Below are positions 41,089 to 49,151 of a stretch of 64,000 nucleotides of DNA, piece by piece. The translations under genes and the position numbers were made by a program. The notes beneath the pieces were generated by a model that saw only the letters and a program-made list of their open reading frames with translations, did no database searches and was not told the origin of the DNA. The DNA lies in assembly GCA_018228665.1 (NCBI GenBank), contig CP073692.1, forward strand, positions 2,802,046 to 2,866,045, in the 5' to 3' direction. How positions within the stretch are numbered: position 1 is the first letter of the stretch; each line of letters opens with the position of its first letter. This stretch comes from Faecalicatena sp. Marseille-Q4148. Its GTDB lineage: Bacteria; Bacillota; Clostridia; Lachnospirales; Lachnospiraceae.

Positions 41089-41421
41089 ATGAAAGTAGCT
41101 TATTTATTTGAATCAGAACATGCGAGAGAGATTCTTGAGACGATGATTATTCCGCAGTTGGAAGAAGGAAGACATGGCGTAGAAGTAGCCGGAATGATGT
41201 TCTTCTTTGACAATACTTATATGTTGGTGGAAGGATCTGATATCGGAGCAAGACTGCAGGCGCTCAGCGAGAAGACAGGCATGCTTCTTATGGCATGTGA
41301 CCGCTGCTGCTATCAGAGAGATATTGCTGATAAACTTGTGGCACCGGCAGGAATCGGATGTTTCCCGAATGTTTATGCAGCACTTGCACCTGCAAATGTA
41401 GATCAGGTTATTACGTTGTAG
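41089..41421 (+). CDS. saoD: DsrE-family protein (SaoD-like)
   Basis: 110 residues with a DsrE/DsrF fold pattern. Cysteines Cys70, Cys73 and Cys74 in MACDRCCYQRDIADK form a plausible thiol/persulfide or metal site. Relatives move sulfur as protein persulfides. Here it may carry sulfur, selenium or the released metal. Strong GGAGGAGG ribosome-binding site. It lies 47 bp after saoL in the same direction. Confidence 0.8.
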   Translation: MKVAYLFESEHAREILETMIIPQLEEGRHGVEVAGMMFFFDNTYMLVEGSDIGARLQALSEKTGMLLMACDRCCYQRDIADKLVAPAGIGCFPNVYAALAPANVDQVITL

Positions 41422-41464
41422 AATCAGTGAAACATATCAATTCAAATGATAAGGAGATTGTAAG

Positions 41465-41662
41465 ATGAGAGTATTAAGCGTACCGGGACTTTGCTGTCCA
41501 GAATGTGCAAAGAAAATTGACGCAGCATTAGAAGATGCGGCAATTAAGCATGAAGTTGATTTTGAAGGCAAGAAAGTATCTATTTGTGACTGCGATCATT
41601 GTATGGAAGTGACAATGGATATTCTGAAAGAAATGGGATTCGAAGCAGAACGTATTGCATAA
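41465..41662 (+). CDS. Heavy-metal-associated-like mini-protein with CCxxC motif
   Basis: 65 residues. GLCCPECAKKIDAAL carries Cys10, Cys11 and Cys14 in the position of the HMA metal-binding loop, and a second cluster CDCDHC lies near residue 40. The size and helix pattern fit a ferredoxin-like HMA domain, as in MerP and copper chaperones. It would bind a soft metal ion, perhaps the product of the MerB-like enzyme. AAGGAG ribosome-binding site. Last gene of the saoT-to-here operon, followed by a strong terminator. Confidence 0.8.
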   Translation: MRVLSVPGLCCPECAKKIDAALEDAAIKHEVDFEGKKVSICDCDHCMEVTMDILKEMGFEAERIA

Positions 41663-41706
41663 AATTTGAGGGAATTTTAAAACGGATCCCTAGAGTGGAA
41701 TGAGAT

Positions 41707-41751
41707 AAACCGCCGGAAGACAGACGAAAATAGCTGTTTTCCGGCGGTTTT
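41707..41751. terminator. Terminator ending the saoT operon
   Basis: Perfect 12-bp GC-rich arms AAACCGCCGGAA and TTCCGGCGGTTT with a T-run. Symmetric, so it also serves the convergent DUF3343 gene. Confidence 0.9.
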
Positions 41752-41813
41752 GCTATGTAGTTTTGCAAAGAAAATCCGGAGAGAGGATTTATTTGCAAAT
41801 GCACCTATAGATA

Positions 41814-42089
41814 TTAAGAATGTTGTTGCTGAAAAAGCTTTGTCACAGCGCGTCTGCCATTGACTTTGGCAGTGACCATTTTGTATAACGTACAAGGGAA
41901 ATTCAGTTTCTGACAGAAAGACAGAATCTGTTCTTCGGTACTGTCAGGGAAACGCAGCGCCAAACCGCATCCACTGCTGATATCAGAAGGAATCGGCATG
42001 ATGAGAGCGCGGATCTGCTCTCTTGACAGGGAGAGCGCTGTCATGGCATCCCGTGTGTTTTCAAAAGCTAAAATGTGGTAATAGTCCAT
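41814..42089 (-). CDS. DUF3343 putative Se/S-carrier-like protein
   Basis: About 91 residues. Matches the small DUF3343 family (PF11823, labelled putative Se/S carrier protein-like): YYHILAFENTRDAMTA at the start and a conserved SSGCGLALRF with the active Cys near residue 40. These genes often sit next to selenium-related or double-cubane genes. The chosen ATG at 42089 is about 10 bp after GGAAAG; a GTG at 42098 is possible. It lies directly after the double-cubane gene and is cotranscribed with it. Confidence 0.78.
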   Translation of the reverse strand: MDYYHILAFENTRDAMTALSLSREQIRALIMPIPSDISSGCGLALRFPDSTEEQILSFCQKLNFPCTLYKMVTAKVNGRRAVTKLFQQQHS

Positions 42090-42107
42090 TTGATGCACAC
42101 TTTCCGG

Positions 42108-43271
42108 TTAGCACTGTGCACCGAGCAATTCAATGAAAGCGCCAAGTCTTGTGTCAATCTGTGCCTGATCGGCAGGAGAATAGTCGGTATTGATAGCCAT
42201 ATAAGGAAGCTGCTTCTCAGTTGTTACATAGCGCTTGATTGTGTCTGCCTCAATTGCAAATGTATGGCAGGCGTGAAGAAGTACTTCCACAACGCCGTCT
42301 ACCTGATATTCATCAATCTGTGTGCCAAGGGCATCAAGACGCCCCGGATTCGGGCTCATAACAGAACAGTTGACGCGGAGATATTTTTCTGCAATCGCGG
42401 TAATTGGATCTTTTGTTTCATTAACCGGATCTTTTTTCTCACGCGGACCACAGCAGTTTTCGAATCCAACAACATCGGCGCCGAGCTCTTCGATTCGCTT
42501 GATAACCTTATCCATAACACCGGTTGTCGGACATCCGGTAATGAGGATACGCGGGCGGGATGGTTTGCCTTTATATTCTTTTTCGTACAGATCCTTCAGT
42601 TCGGCAGTACGTTTTTCCAGATATGCAATCTTTCCTTCGATATCATAATTGTAATCGTTAGAAGAAATGATTGTATTGATCTCATAACCGCTGACCGGAG
42701 AAGGTTTCAGACGTCCGACCTCAAAAAAGTCGAGGACGGCTTTTCGCTCTCGATTCCTCAGTTTGATTGCTTCACGGATCTTCTCATCTGTAATCTCAAT
42801 TCCATAAAAACGCTCAAATTCTTCTTTGATATCAACAACCTCTGCTTTCCAGAATTCCAGTGCTTTGACACCGGTACTTCCAGGTGGAAGCTGCATGACA
42901 TGAGTGTGCTTTAGCTCTCCGAGCAATTCGTACATTTTCTTTTTGCCGTCGCACGTTGTTTCGGCAAGGATCATATCGGAAAAATAGAAAAACGGACATT
43001 TTCCGGAGAGAGCGCCGCCGTAGCTTGACTTAATCAGTGGACAGAGGTTCTTTGGAAGTCTTGTTTCAGCCGGAGGAATCAGTTCTTCACTGATACCGCA
43101 AAGCCCTACGGCGATAGCATCTGCAGCAGTAACAAGTTCTGACGGAGTGTAGGTGCAGAAAGTACCGACAATGCGTCGTCCCTGATCTTTTAGTTCTTTT
43201 AAACGAAGAAATGATTTCTTTCGAGCTTCCGGGAATGTTTCAAAATCTTCCGGTAAATTTAATTCTGGCAT
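42108..43271 (-). CDS. Third double-cubane-cluster-family reductase
   Basis: 387 residues, closely related to the product of 29350-30531. The same cysteine sites appear: [68 protein letters not shown], and HACHTF near the end. It ends GAQC. It probably acts alone as a homodimer, since no second subunit is beside it. The start at 43271 follows AGGAG by 7-8 bp. It forms a two-gene unit with the DUF3343 carrier on the strand opposite the sao operon. No activase is nearby. Confidence 0.85.
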   Translation of the reverse strand: MPELNLPEDFETFPEARKKSFLRLKELKDQGRRIVGTFCTYTPSELVTAADAIAVGLCGISEELIPPAETRLPKNLCPLIKSSYGGALSGKCPFFYFSDMILAETTCDGKKKMYELLGELKHTHVMQLPPGSTGVKALEFWKAEVVDIKEEFERFYGIEITDEKIREAIKLRNRERKAVLDFFEVGRLKPSPVSGYEINTIISSNDYNYDIEGKIAYLEKRTAELKDLYEKEYKGKPSRPRILITGCPTTGVMDKVIKRIEELGADVVGFENCCGPREKKDPVNETKDPITAIAEKYLRVNCSVMSPNPGRLDALGTQIDEYQVDGVVEVLLHACHTFAIEADTIKRYVTTEKQLPYMAINTDYSPADQAQIDTRLGAFIELLGAQC

Positions 43272-43514
43272 AGTTGTTCTCCTTTTGTGTTTCATTCATT
43301 GCAAATATAGATTTATTATAATACGAAGATTTATACAGTGGTCATTGAAAGATATGATAAATGATAGCTTTTAATAGAGAAAAGCAATAAATATTAAAAA
43401 AGGATACATTCATTATCGTAAAAGTATTGAAAGAAGTATCATAAAGAAAGTGTGTTGACATGTTAAACTATGGTGCAATATAGAAAAATGTAAAAAGAAA
43501 CGGAGGATGTTAAA

Positions 43515-43610
43515 GTGGAATATTATGCTGCAGTACAGGAAAATGACAAAAGAGGCGCAGGGTGGTGGAGTGTATCTCTAAGGTCCTGCGCCTTTGTTTA
43601 CTCAGAATGA
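43515..43610 (+). CDS. Possible 31-residue leader peptide or small RNA gene
   Basis: GTG start after CGGAGG with spacing of about 8 bp. The ORF encodes a short peptide with a Trp-Trp pair (RGAGWWSVSLRS). Its second half overlaps a strong hairpin (GGCGCAGG...CCTGCGCC, 43554-43592) followed by TTTG. A good promoter lies upstream. No gene follows on the same strand, so attenuation of a downstream operon is unlikely; a small RNA or a gene remnant is equally possible. Confidence 0.35.
   Translation: MEYYAAVQENDKRGAGWWSVSLRSCAFVYSE
43553..43596 (+). terminator. Hairpin with short T-tract in the small unit
   Basis: AGGCGCAGG pairs with CCTGCGCCT, then TTTG. Confidence 0.55.
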
Positions 43611-43674
43611 GTGTGATTTATCGGGGTTATAGTCCCCATATTTGGTTGTATCACTGATTATTCTTACAGAATTG

Positions 43675-45132
43675 CTATTTATTATAGTTTACAATCGTTT
43701 TAAGATCGTAGAGATAGATGGTATCTGAGTTTTCGGCTTCTATTTCGATTTTCTTATCAAAACCGGATTCAGAAAATAAGGCGTAATAGAATTTTGCTTT
43801 TGCTTTTTGTGGAGTTAATTTTGCTAAGGTGTCGAGATATTCAGAGTAATCAAACGGGCTGTGTTTGAATTTACATTCTCCCACGAAATATTCTTTTGCG
43901 TCCCTTCCGATGCCCAGTAAGTCAATCTCTGTTTCTGCTATTCTTAATCCGCTTTCCGCGTTTTTATCACGAACGGTCGTTTTCCCTGTCCAGCGTCCCA
44001 TTTTGGCATAACGAAATGGCAAGGCATTTTTCTTTTGCAGTTCACGCACAAATTCTTTGCAAACATCTTCAAACGATAATGAAGTAAACTCGTGTAATGC
44101 GGGTTCTACAAGATATTCATAAACACCGTCCACATCCCCATCTTCAAGCTGGGATAGATTCGCAAAGCCGAAAGCATACCAAAAACGGAAAAAATTATCG
44201 GTTAAACGGTAAGTTCCTCGATTTGTGTTTGCCTTTTCTTTCGTCCCCAGATCAACAGAAAATTCGCGCTCGACAATGCCAAGTTCTATTAGGTTTTTTA
44301 GATAGACACTTGTTTTTGAAGTGTCTTCCACAAGCGATTTTTGGCTAATATCATTCAGTTTTGTATTGCCCAGAGCAACAGCTTCAATAATGGAATTATA
44401 GATTGGAGTTTCTCTGAGTTCCTGATGGAGCAAAAAGTCTACTTCACTATAAAGTACCGAGCCTTTGGTAAGAATATTGCGTTTGATGTTTTCGGCAAGG
44501 TCAAGGTCAGGGTTGAACTGATTGAGATAGTGAGGAATACCACCAAGTACGGCATAAGCAAGTATCTTATCTTTTTCCGAGTAATTTGGGAAAAAACGAG
44601 CAGCATCGTAAAATCCCATTTTATTCATTTTGTAAATACCTGTTGCTCTGCCATATAGCGGATTTTTTTCTGCAAGTAATTCTTTTTCAATAAAACTCAT
44701 TGCGCTGCCACAGAGGATGATCATTACATTACTATCTTTCAGATCTGTATCCCAGAGGTTTTGCAGAATAGATGGGATACTCGGATTTCCTTTGCACATA
44801 TATGGAAATTCGTCGATTACAATTAGCTTTTTCTTCTCTCTGTATGGCAGATCGAGGATCGAGCGAAACGCTTTCTCCCAATCAGCAAATTCAGATATAT
44901 ATTGTTTGGCCGGAATATCCTCCCGTAAAATTTGCTTTGAAAATTTTGCAAGCTGCACTCTGTCCGTACTTTGCGTACAGGAGTAGAAAATATGTGGTTT
45001 GTGTTTGCAAAATTCCCTAAGCGTTTCCGTTTTGCCTACACGCCTTCTGCCGTATAAAACAATCAGCTGACCTTTCTTTTCATCGTATTTATCTTGCAGG
45101 AATTTTAGTTCCTTTTCTCTTCCGATGAACAT
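43675..45132 (-). CDS. ATPase_2/DUF234 AAA-type ATPase
   Basis: 485 residues. N-terminal archaeal-type P-loop ATPase: Walker A VLYGRRRVGKTETL (about 22-35), Walker B KKLIVIDEFPYMC (about 118-130), sensor region MIILCGSAMSF. A winged helix follows (about 270-330), then a DUF234 C-terminal domain with a nuclease-like look (ETEIDLLGIGRDAKEYFVGECKFK, close to the E-x-D-x(n)-ExK pattern of restriction-like folds). The function of these widespread proteins is unknown; they behave as accessory genes and may act in conflict or toxin-like roles. Tandem repeats in front of the start could be its operator. Confidence 0.85.
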   Translation of the reverse strand: MFIGREKELKFLQDKYDEKKGQLIVLYGRRRVGKTETLREFCKHKPHIFYSCTQSTDRVQLAKFSKQILREDIPAKQYISEFADWEKAFRSILDLPYREKKKLIVIDEFPYMCKGNPSIPSILQNLWDTDLKDSNVMIILCGSAMSFIEKELLAEKNPLYGRATGIYKMNKMGFYDAARFFPNYSEKDKILAYAVLGGIPHYLNQFNPDLDLAENIKRNILTKGSVLYSEVDFLLHQELRETPIYNSIIEAVALGNTKLNDISQKSLVEDTSKTSVYLKNLIELGIVEREFSVDLGTKEKANTNRGTYRLTDNFFRFWYAFGFANLSQLEDGDVDGVYEYLVEPALHEFTSLSFEDVCKEFVRELQKKNALPFRYAKMGRWTGKTTVRDKNAESGLRIAETEIDLLGIGRDAKEYFVGECKFKHSPFDYSEYLDTLAKLTPQKAKAKFYYALFSESGFDKKIEIEAENSDTIYLYDLKTIVNYNK

Positions 45133-45155
45133 AAAGTCACCCCCCTAAAATATCT

Positions 45156-45181
45156 AATCGTGATTTACTAAATCGTGATTT
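45156..45181. repeat. Two tandem 11-bp repeats upstream of the ATPase_2 gene
   Basis: AATCGTGATTT occurs at 45156-45166 and 45171-45181, a 15-bp period. They lie 24-49 bp upstream of the ATG (minus strand) and could bind a regulator, possibly the ATPase_2 protein itself through its winged helix. Confidence 0.6.
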
Positions 45182-45272
45182 GATATTATTATACTTATAA
45201 AAGAAGAAAAAATCAAGGGGCGTATTCTCTAAAATATATTTCAAACGCCATAGCTTATTCCAACAGGGTATC

Positions 45273-45301
45273 TCGACTATCGCCTCCTTTTATGATATAA
45301 T
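45273..45301 (+). promoter_or_regulatory. Promoter of the TetM-like/Rae1 fusion operon
   Basis: TCGACT at 45273-45278, a 17-bp spacer, and TATAAT at 45296-45301, about 35 bp before the start codon. Confidence 0.6.
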
Positions 45302-45335
45302 TCAGTATTATGCAGTAGTGAAGGGAGGCGTTTTT

Positions 45336-48086
45336 ATGGGCGGACAGAAGCCTGAAAAAACGAAAAAACATATATGTGTTGGTCTGTTGGCTCATGTCGA
45401 TGCAGGAAAAACAACCTTATCGGAGGCGCTTCTTTATTTGAACGGAGCGATCAGAAAGGCCGGACGAGTAGATCATGGAGATGCTTTTCTTGATAATTTT
45501 GTACTGGAACGTGAGCGGGGAATTACAATTTTCTCGAAACAGGCAGAGCTTACAATGGGGAAGATGCAGGTGACACTGTTGGATACGCCGGGGCATGTGG
45601 ATTTTTCGGCAGAGATGGAGCGGACGCTGCAGGTACTTGACTATGCTGTTCTTGTGATTAATGGAGCAGACGGTGTTCAGGGACATACGCAGACACTCTG
45701 GAAATTGCTTAAGCGATATCGGATTCCGACATTCTTATTTATCAATAAGATGGATCAGCCGGGAACAGACCGGGAAAGGATTTTGGAAGAGCTGAAAAAA
45801 CGTTTAGACGAGGGCTGTATTGATTTTCTCGGAGAGAAAGAAGACATGCTTGAGCAGATTGCTATGACCGATGAGGATGTGTTGGAATCTTATTTGGAGA
45901 GCGGAGATGTACGGGATAAAGAGATCATACAACTGATTATTGAGCGGAAGGTATTTCCGTGTTACTTTGGATCTGCGTTGAAAATGTCGGGTGTGGAAGA
46001 ATTTCAGAAAGGTCTGGAAATATATACTGCAGGCAAAAGTTATCCGGAGCAGTTTGGGGCGAAGGTATTTAAGATTGCCAGAGATGAACAGGGCAACCGT
46101 TTGACTTACATGAAGCTGACCGGGGGGAGCTTAAAGGTAAAAGAATTGCTTACGAATCGATCTTCGGAAAGTCAGATGGCAGATGAAATCTGGGAAGAGA
46201 AAGCGGATCAGATTCGCATTTATTCCGGAACAAAATATGATACCGTGAAAGAAATAGCAGCAGGAGAGGTCTGCGCTGTTACCGGACTTACAAGAACCTA
46301 TCCGGGACAGGGACTTGGAATAGAAGCCGCTTCTGCGCAGCCGGTACTTCAACCGGTGCTTACTTATGGGCTGATACTTCCGGAAGGGACGAATGTGCAC
46401 GAGATGCTTTTGAAAATGAAGAGGTTAGAAGAGGAAGAACCGGAACTTCATATTGTGTGGAATGAACATCTTGGCGAAATCCATGTTCAAGTAATGGGAG
46501 AAATTCAGATTGAAATTCTAAAAAGTCTGATTCGAGAGCGGTACGGTGTGGAAGTAGAATTTGGAACGGGAAGTATTGTATATAAGGAAACAATTACAAA
46601 ACGTTCCGAGGGAGTAGGGCATTTTGAGCCGTTAAGACACTATGCGGAAGTACATTTGATATTGGAGCCGGGAGAACCAGGCAGCGGTCTTGTATTTGAT
46701 ACGATCTGCAGTGAAGATGTACTTGATCGGAACTGGCAGAGATTGATTCTGACGCATCTGGGAGAACGCGAGCATCCGGGGGTGCTGTCGGGAGCTCCGA
46801 TCACGGATATGAAAATTACTCTGGCGGCAGGAAGAGCCCACTTAAAGCATACAGAAGGGGGAGACTTCCGTCAGGCAACGTACAGAGCGGTCCGTCATGG
46901 ACTGAAGAGAAATGAGAGTGTGCTTCTGGAACCGTATTATGCATTTCGTCTGGAACTTCCGCCGGATCTAATCGGAAGGGCAATGACGGATATACAGCGG
47001 ATGGGAGGTACATTTGAACCGGCACAGACGGAAGGAGAAATGACTGTTTTGACCGGAAGTGCACCGGTATCTGAGATGAGAGATTATCCGAGGGAAGTAA
47101 CGTCCTATACAAGAGGCCGGGGACGGATCTTCTGCACACCGGGAGAATACAGACCATGCCATAATACAGAAGAGGTATTGGCATCGATGGGATATGATGC
47201 AGAGCAGGATACAGAAAATCCAACCGGTTCGGTGTTCTGTGCTCATGGAGCCGGATATTATGTGCCGTGGAATGAAGTGGAAGAACATATGCATATCGAA
47301 TCGCAAATGGGAAAGTGGCAGCGACAGAGGGCAGCAATGGAACAAAGTGAGACTGAAATCTCTGCGAGTGGAGATACAGCGGACGAGGGATCTGTTTCCG
47401 GAAGCGCTTTTGCCGGCTATGGAAGCTGGCAGGAAGAAAAAGAGCTGGAAGAGATTTTTAAGAAAACTTATGGAGAACGCCGACCGAAATATGTAGTGCC
47501 AGGCGGGATTACCGGGAAAAGTTTTACGAAGCCGAAGCCGGTGCGGGAGGAAATCTATGATTATTATCTGCTTGTGGATGGCTATAATGTAATTCATGCA
47601 TGGGAAGATCTGAAAGAACTTGCAGCGGTGAATCTGGATGGAGCCAGAACGAAGCTGATGGATATTATGTCGAATTATCAAGGATACAAAAAATGCAATG
47701 TCATCATCGTATTTGATGCCTATAAGCAGGAAGGGTATCAGGGTGATGTGGTACATTATCACAATCTTGATGTTGTTTATACAAAAGAAGCGGAGACGGC
47801 AGACCAATATATCGAGAAAGTTGTCCATGACATCGGCCGTAAATATAAAGTGACAGTGGCAACTTCTGACGGGCTTGAGCAGATTATTATCCGGGGGCAG
47901 GGAGCTTCACTTCTGTCGTCGAGGGAACTGCGAACAGAAATTGAGATTGCGAACGCTCAGATTCAGGAAGAAATTGCAGAAAAACGGCAGAAGAATGGAA
48001 ACTACCTGTTTAATTATCTGGATGAAGATCTGAGTGAATATATGGAGGAAATCCGTTTAGGGAAGAAGGAGGAGAAGAAGTTATGA
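45336..48086 (+). CDS. TetM/EF-G-like translational GTPase fused to a YacP/Rae1-type NYN nuclease domain
   Basis: 916 residues. The first ~640 are a translational GTPase like ribosomal protection proteins: G1 AHVDAGKTT (19-27), switch I RGITIF, G3 DTPGHVDF, G4 NKMD, then domains II-V. A linker of about 60 variable residues follows. From about 745 to 900 comes a NYN/PIN-like domain: DYYLLVDGYNVIHAW, VIIVFDAYKQEG, ETADQYIEKVV, VATSDGLEQ, the acidic pattern of YacP/Rae1, which cleaves mRNA in the ribosomal A site. The start is the ATG at 45336 after AGGGAGG; the GTG at 45318 lacks a site. Tetracycline resistance cannot be assumed. Overlaps the next gene as ATGA. Confidence 0.87.
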   Translation: MGGQKPEKTKKHICVGLLAHVDAGKTTLSEALLYLNGAIRKAGRVDHGDAFLDNFVLERERGITIFSKQAELTMGKMQVTLLDTPGHVDFSAEMERTLQVLDYAVLVINGADGVQGHTQTLWKLLKRYRIPTFLFINKMDQPGTDRERILEELKKRLDEGCIDFLGEKEDMLEQIAMTDEDVLESYLESGDVRDKEIIQLIIERKVFPCYFGSALKMSGVEEFQKGLEIYTAGKSYPEQFGAKVFKIARDEQGNRLTYMKLTGGSLKVKELLTNRSSESQMADEIWEEKADQIRIYSGTKYDTVKEIAAGEVCAVTGLTRTYPGQGLGIEAASAQPVLQPVLTYGLILPEGTNVHEMLLKMKRLEEEEPELHIVWNEHLGEIHVQVMGEIQIEILKSLIRERYGVEVEFGTGSIVYKETITKRSEGVGHFEPLRHYAEVHLILEPGEPGSGLVFDTICSEDVLDRNWQRLILTHLGEREHPGVLSGAPITDMKITLAAGRAHLKHTEGGDFRQATYRAVRHGLKRNESVLLEPYYAFRLELPPDLIGRAMTDIQRMGGTFEPAQTEGEMTVLTGSAPVSEMRDYPREVTSYTRGRGRIFCTPGEYRPCHNTEEVLASMGYDAEQDTENPTGSVFCAHGAGYYVPWNEVEEHMHIESQMGKWQRQRAAMEQSETEISASGDTADEGSVSGSAFAGYGSWQEEKELEEIFKKTYGERRPKYVVPGGITGKSFTKPKPVREEIYDYYLLVDGYNVIHAWEDLKELAAVNLDGARTKLMDIMSNYQGYKKCNVIIVFDAYKQEGYQGDVVHYHNLDVVYTKEAETADQYIEKVVHDIGRKYKVTVATSDGLEQIIIRGQGASLLSSRELRTEIEIANAQIQEEIAEKRQKNGNYLFNYLDEDLSEYMEEIRLGKKEEKKL

Positions 48087-49099
48087 CATTTCAGGAAGTA
48101 ATAGAAAAAGCAAAGGGAAATATCGGACCGTACTGTAAGGCATGCCCAGTGTGCAATGGAAAAGCATGCAGAAATCAGATGCCGGGACCGGGGGCGAAAG
48201 GTGTTGGAGACACAGCGATACGTAATTATGATAAATGGCAGGAAATCCGTGTCAATATGGATACAATTACAGAGAATACACCGGTAGATACAAGTCTGGA
48301 ACTGTTCGGACAGAAGTTTCGTTATCCATTTTTTGCAGGTCCGGTCGGAGCTGTGAAGCTTCACTATGGAGACAAACATACGGATGCAACGTATAATGAC
48401 ATTCTCGTATCTGCCTGTGCAGAAAATGGAATTGCGGCGTTTACCGGTGACGGGGTAGATCCGGAAGTTATGAAAGCAGCCGCAAAAGCAATTAGCAGTG
48501 TGGAAGGCAAAGGGATTCCGACAATAAAACCATGGAATCTGGAAACCATTGAAGAAAAAATGAAATTAGTAAAGGAAGCCGGAGCATTTGCGGTAGCAAT
48601 GGATGTGGATGCGGCAGGTCTTCCATTTTTAAAGAATATGAATCCTCCGGCAGGAAGAAAGACAGTGGAGGAACTTGCTGAGGTAATCAGAGGCTGTGGA
48701 ACAACTCCATTTATCGTTAAGGGAATTATGACTGTCAAAGGCGCTCTTAAGGCAAAAGAAGCAGGAGCGGCAGCTATCGTAGTATCGAATCATGGCGGAA
48801 GAGTTCTGGATCAGTGTCCGGCTACGGCAGAAGTGCTCCGCGAGATCAAGACAGCTGTTGGGGATTCCATGAAAATCTTTGTGGACGGAGGAATCCGGTC
48901 CGGTACGGATGTATTTAAGGCATTAGCTCTCGGTGCAGATGCGGTAATCATTGCAAGACCATTTGTAACAGCCGTGTACGGTGCGGAAGAAGAGGGGGTC
49001 AAAGCATATGTGGAGAAAATCGGTGCAGAACTGGAAGATACAATGGCAATGTGCGGCGCCCATGCACTTTATGAGATTTCACCGGATATGATAAGATAG
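48083..49099 (+). CDS. FMN-dependent alpha-hydroxy-acid dehydrogenase/oxidase-like protein
   Basis: 338 residues, TIM-barrel FMN enzyme of the lactate-oxidase/isopentenyl-diphosphate-isomerase type. Motifs: PFFAGPVGAVKLH, TIKPWNLETIE, FIVKGIMTVKGALKAKEAGAA in which the Lys contacts FMN, IVVSNHGGRVLDQCP with the catalytic His, and FVDGGIRSGTDVFKALALGAD. An N-terminal cysteine-rich stretch (YCKACPVCNGKACRNQMPG) is typical of the clostridial branch and may bind metal. The substrate is unknown. Translationally coupled to the GTPase fusion. Confidence 0.87.
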   Translation: MTFQEVIEKAKGNIGPYCKACPVCNGKACRNQMPGPGAKGVGDTAIRNYDKWQEIRVNMDTITENTPVDTSLELFGQKFRYPFFAGPVGAVKLHYGDKHTDATYNDILVSACAENGIAAFTGDGVDPEVMKAAAKAISSVEGKGIPTIKPWNLETIEEKMKLVKEAGAFAVAMDVDAAGLPFLKNMNPPAGRKTVEELAEVIRGCGTTPFIVKGIMTVKGALKAKEAGAAAIVVSNHGGRVLDQCPATAEVLREIKTAVGDSMKIFVDGGIRSGTDVFKALALGADAVIIARPFVTAVYGAEEEGVKAYVEKIGAELEDTMAMCGAHALYEISPDMIR

Positions 49100-49151
49100 A
49101 ATACGATAGTATAAAGTAAGATGCGAAAAAGCAAGACTGGAGGCGCGGACT

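Larger units (their letters stand above)
43272..43674. other. 402-bp intergenic region with an isolated small transcription unit
   Basis: Holds an AT-rich stretch next to the double-cubane gene (its promoter should be here), then TTGACA at 43455-43460 with a TATAGA 18 bp later, a short ORF and a terminator-like hairpin (listed separately). Nothing else is recognised. Confidence 0.5.

Noticed and set aside
42075..42914. 279-residue plus-strand ORF opposite the third double-cubane gene
   Set aside because: Antisense shadow. The minus-strand gene has conserved motifs and a ribosome-binding site; this one has neither.
45336..48086. Calling the TetM-like fusion a tetracycline-resistance gene
   Set aside because: Overall similarity to ribosomal protection proteins is not proof. 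The operon context and the added nuclease domain point to another role.
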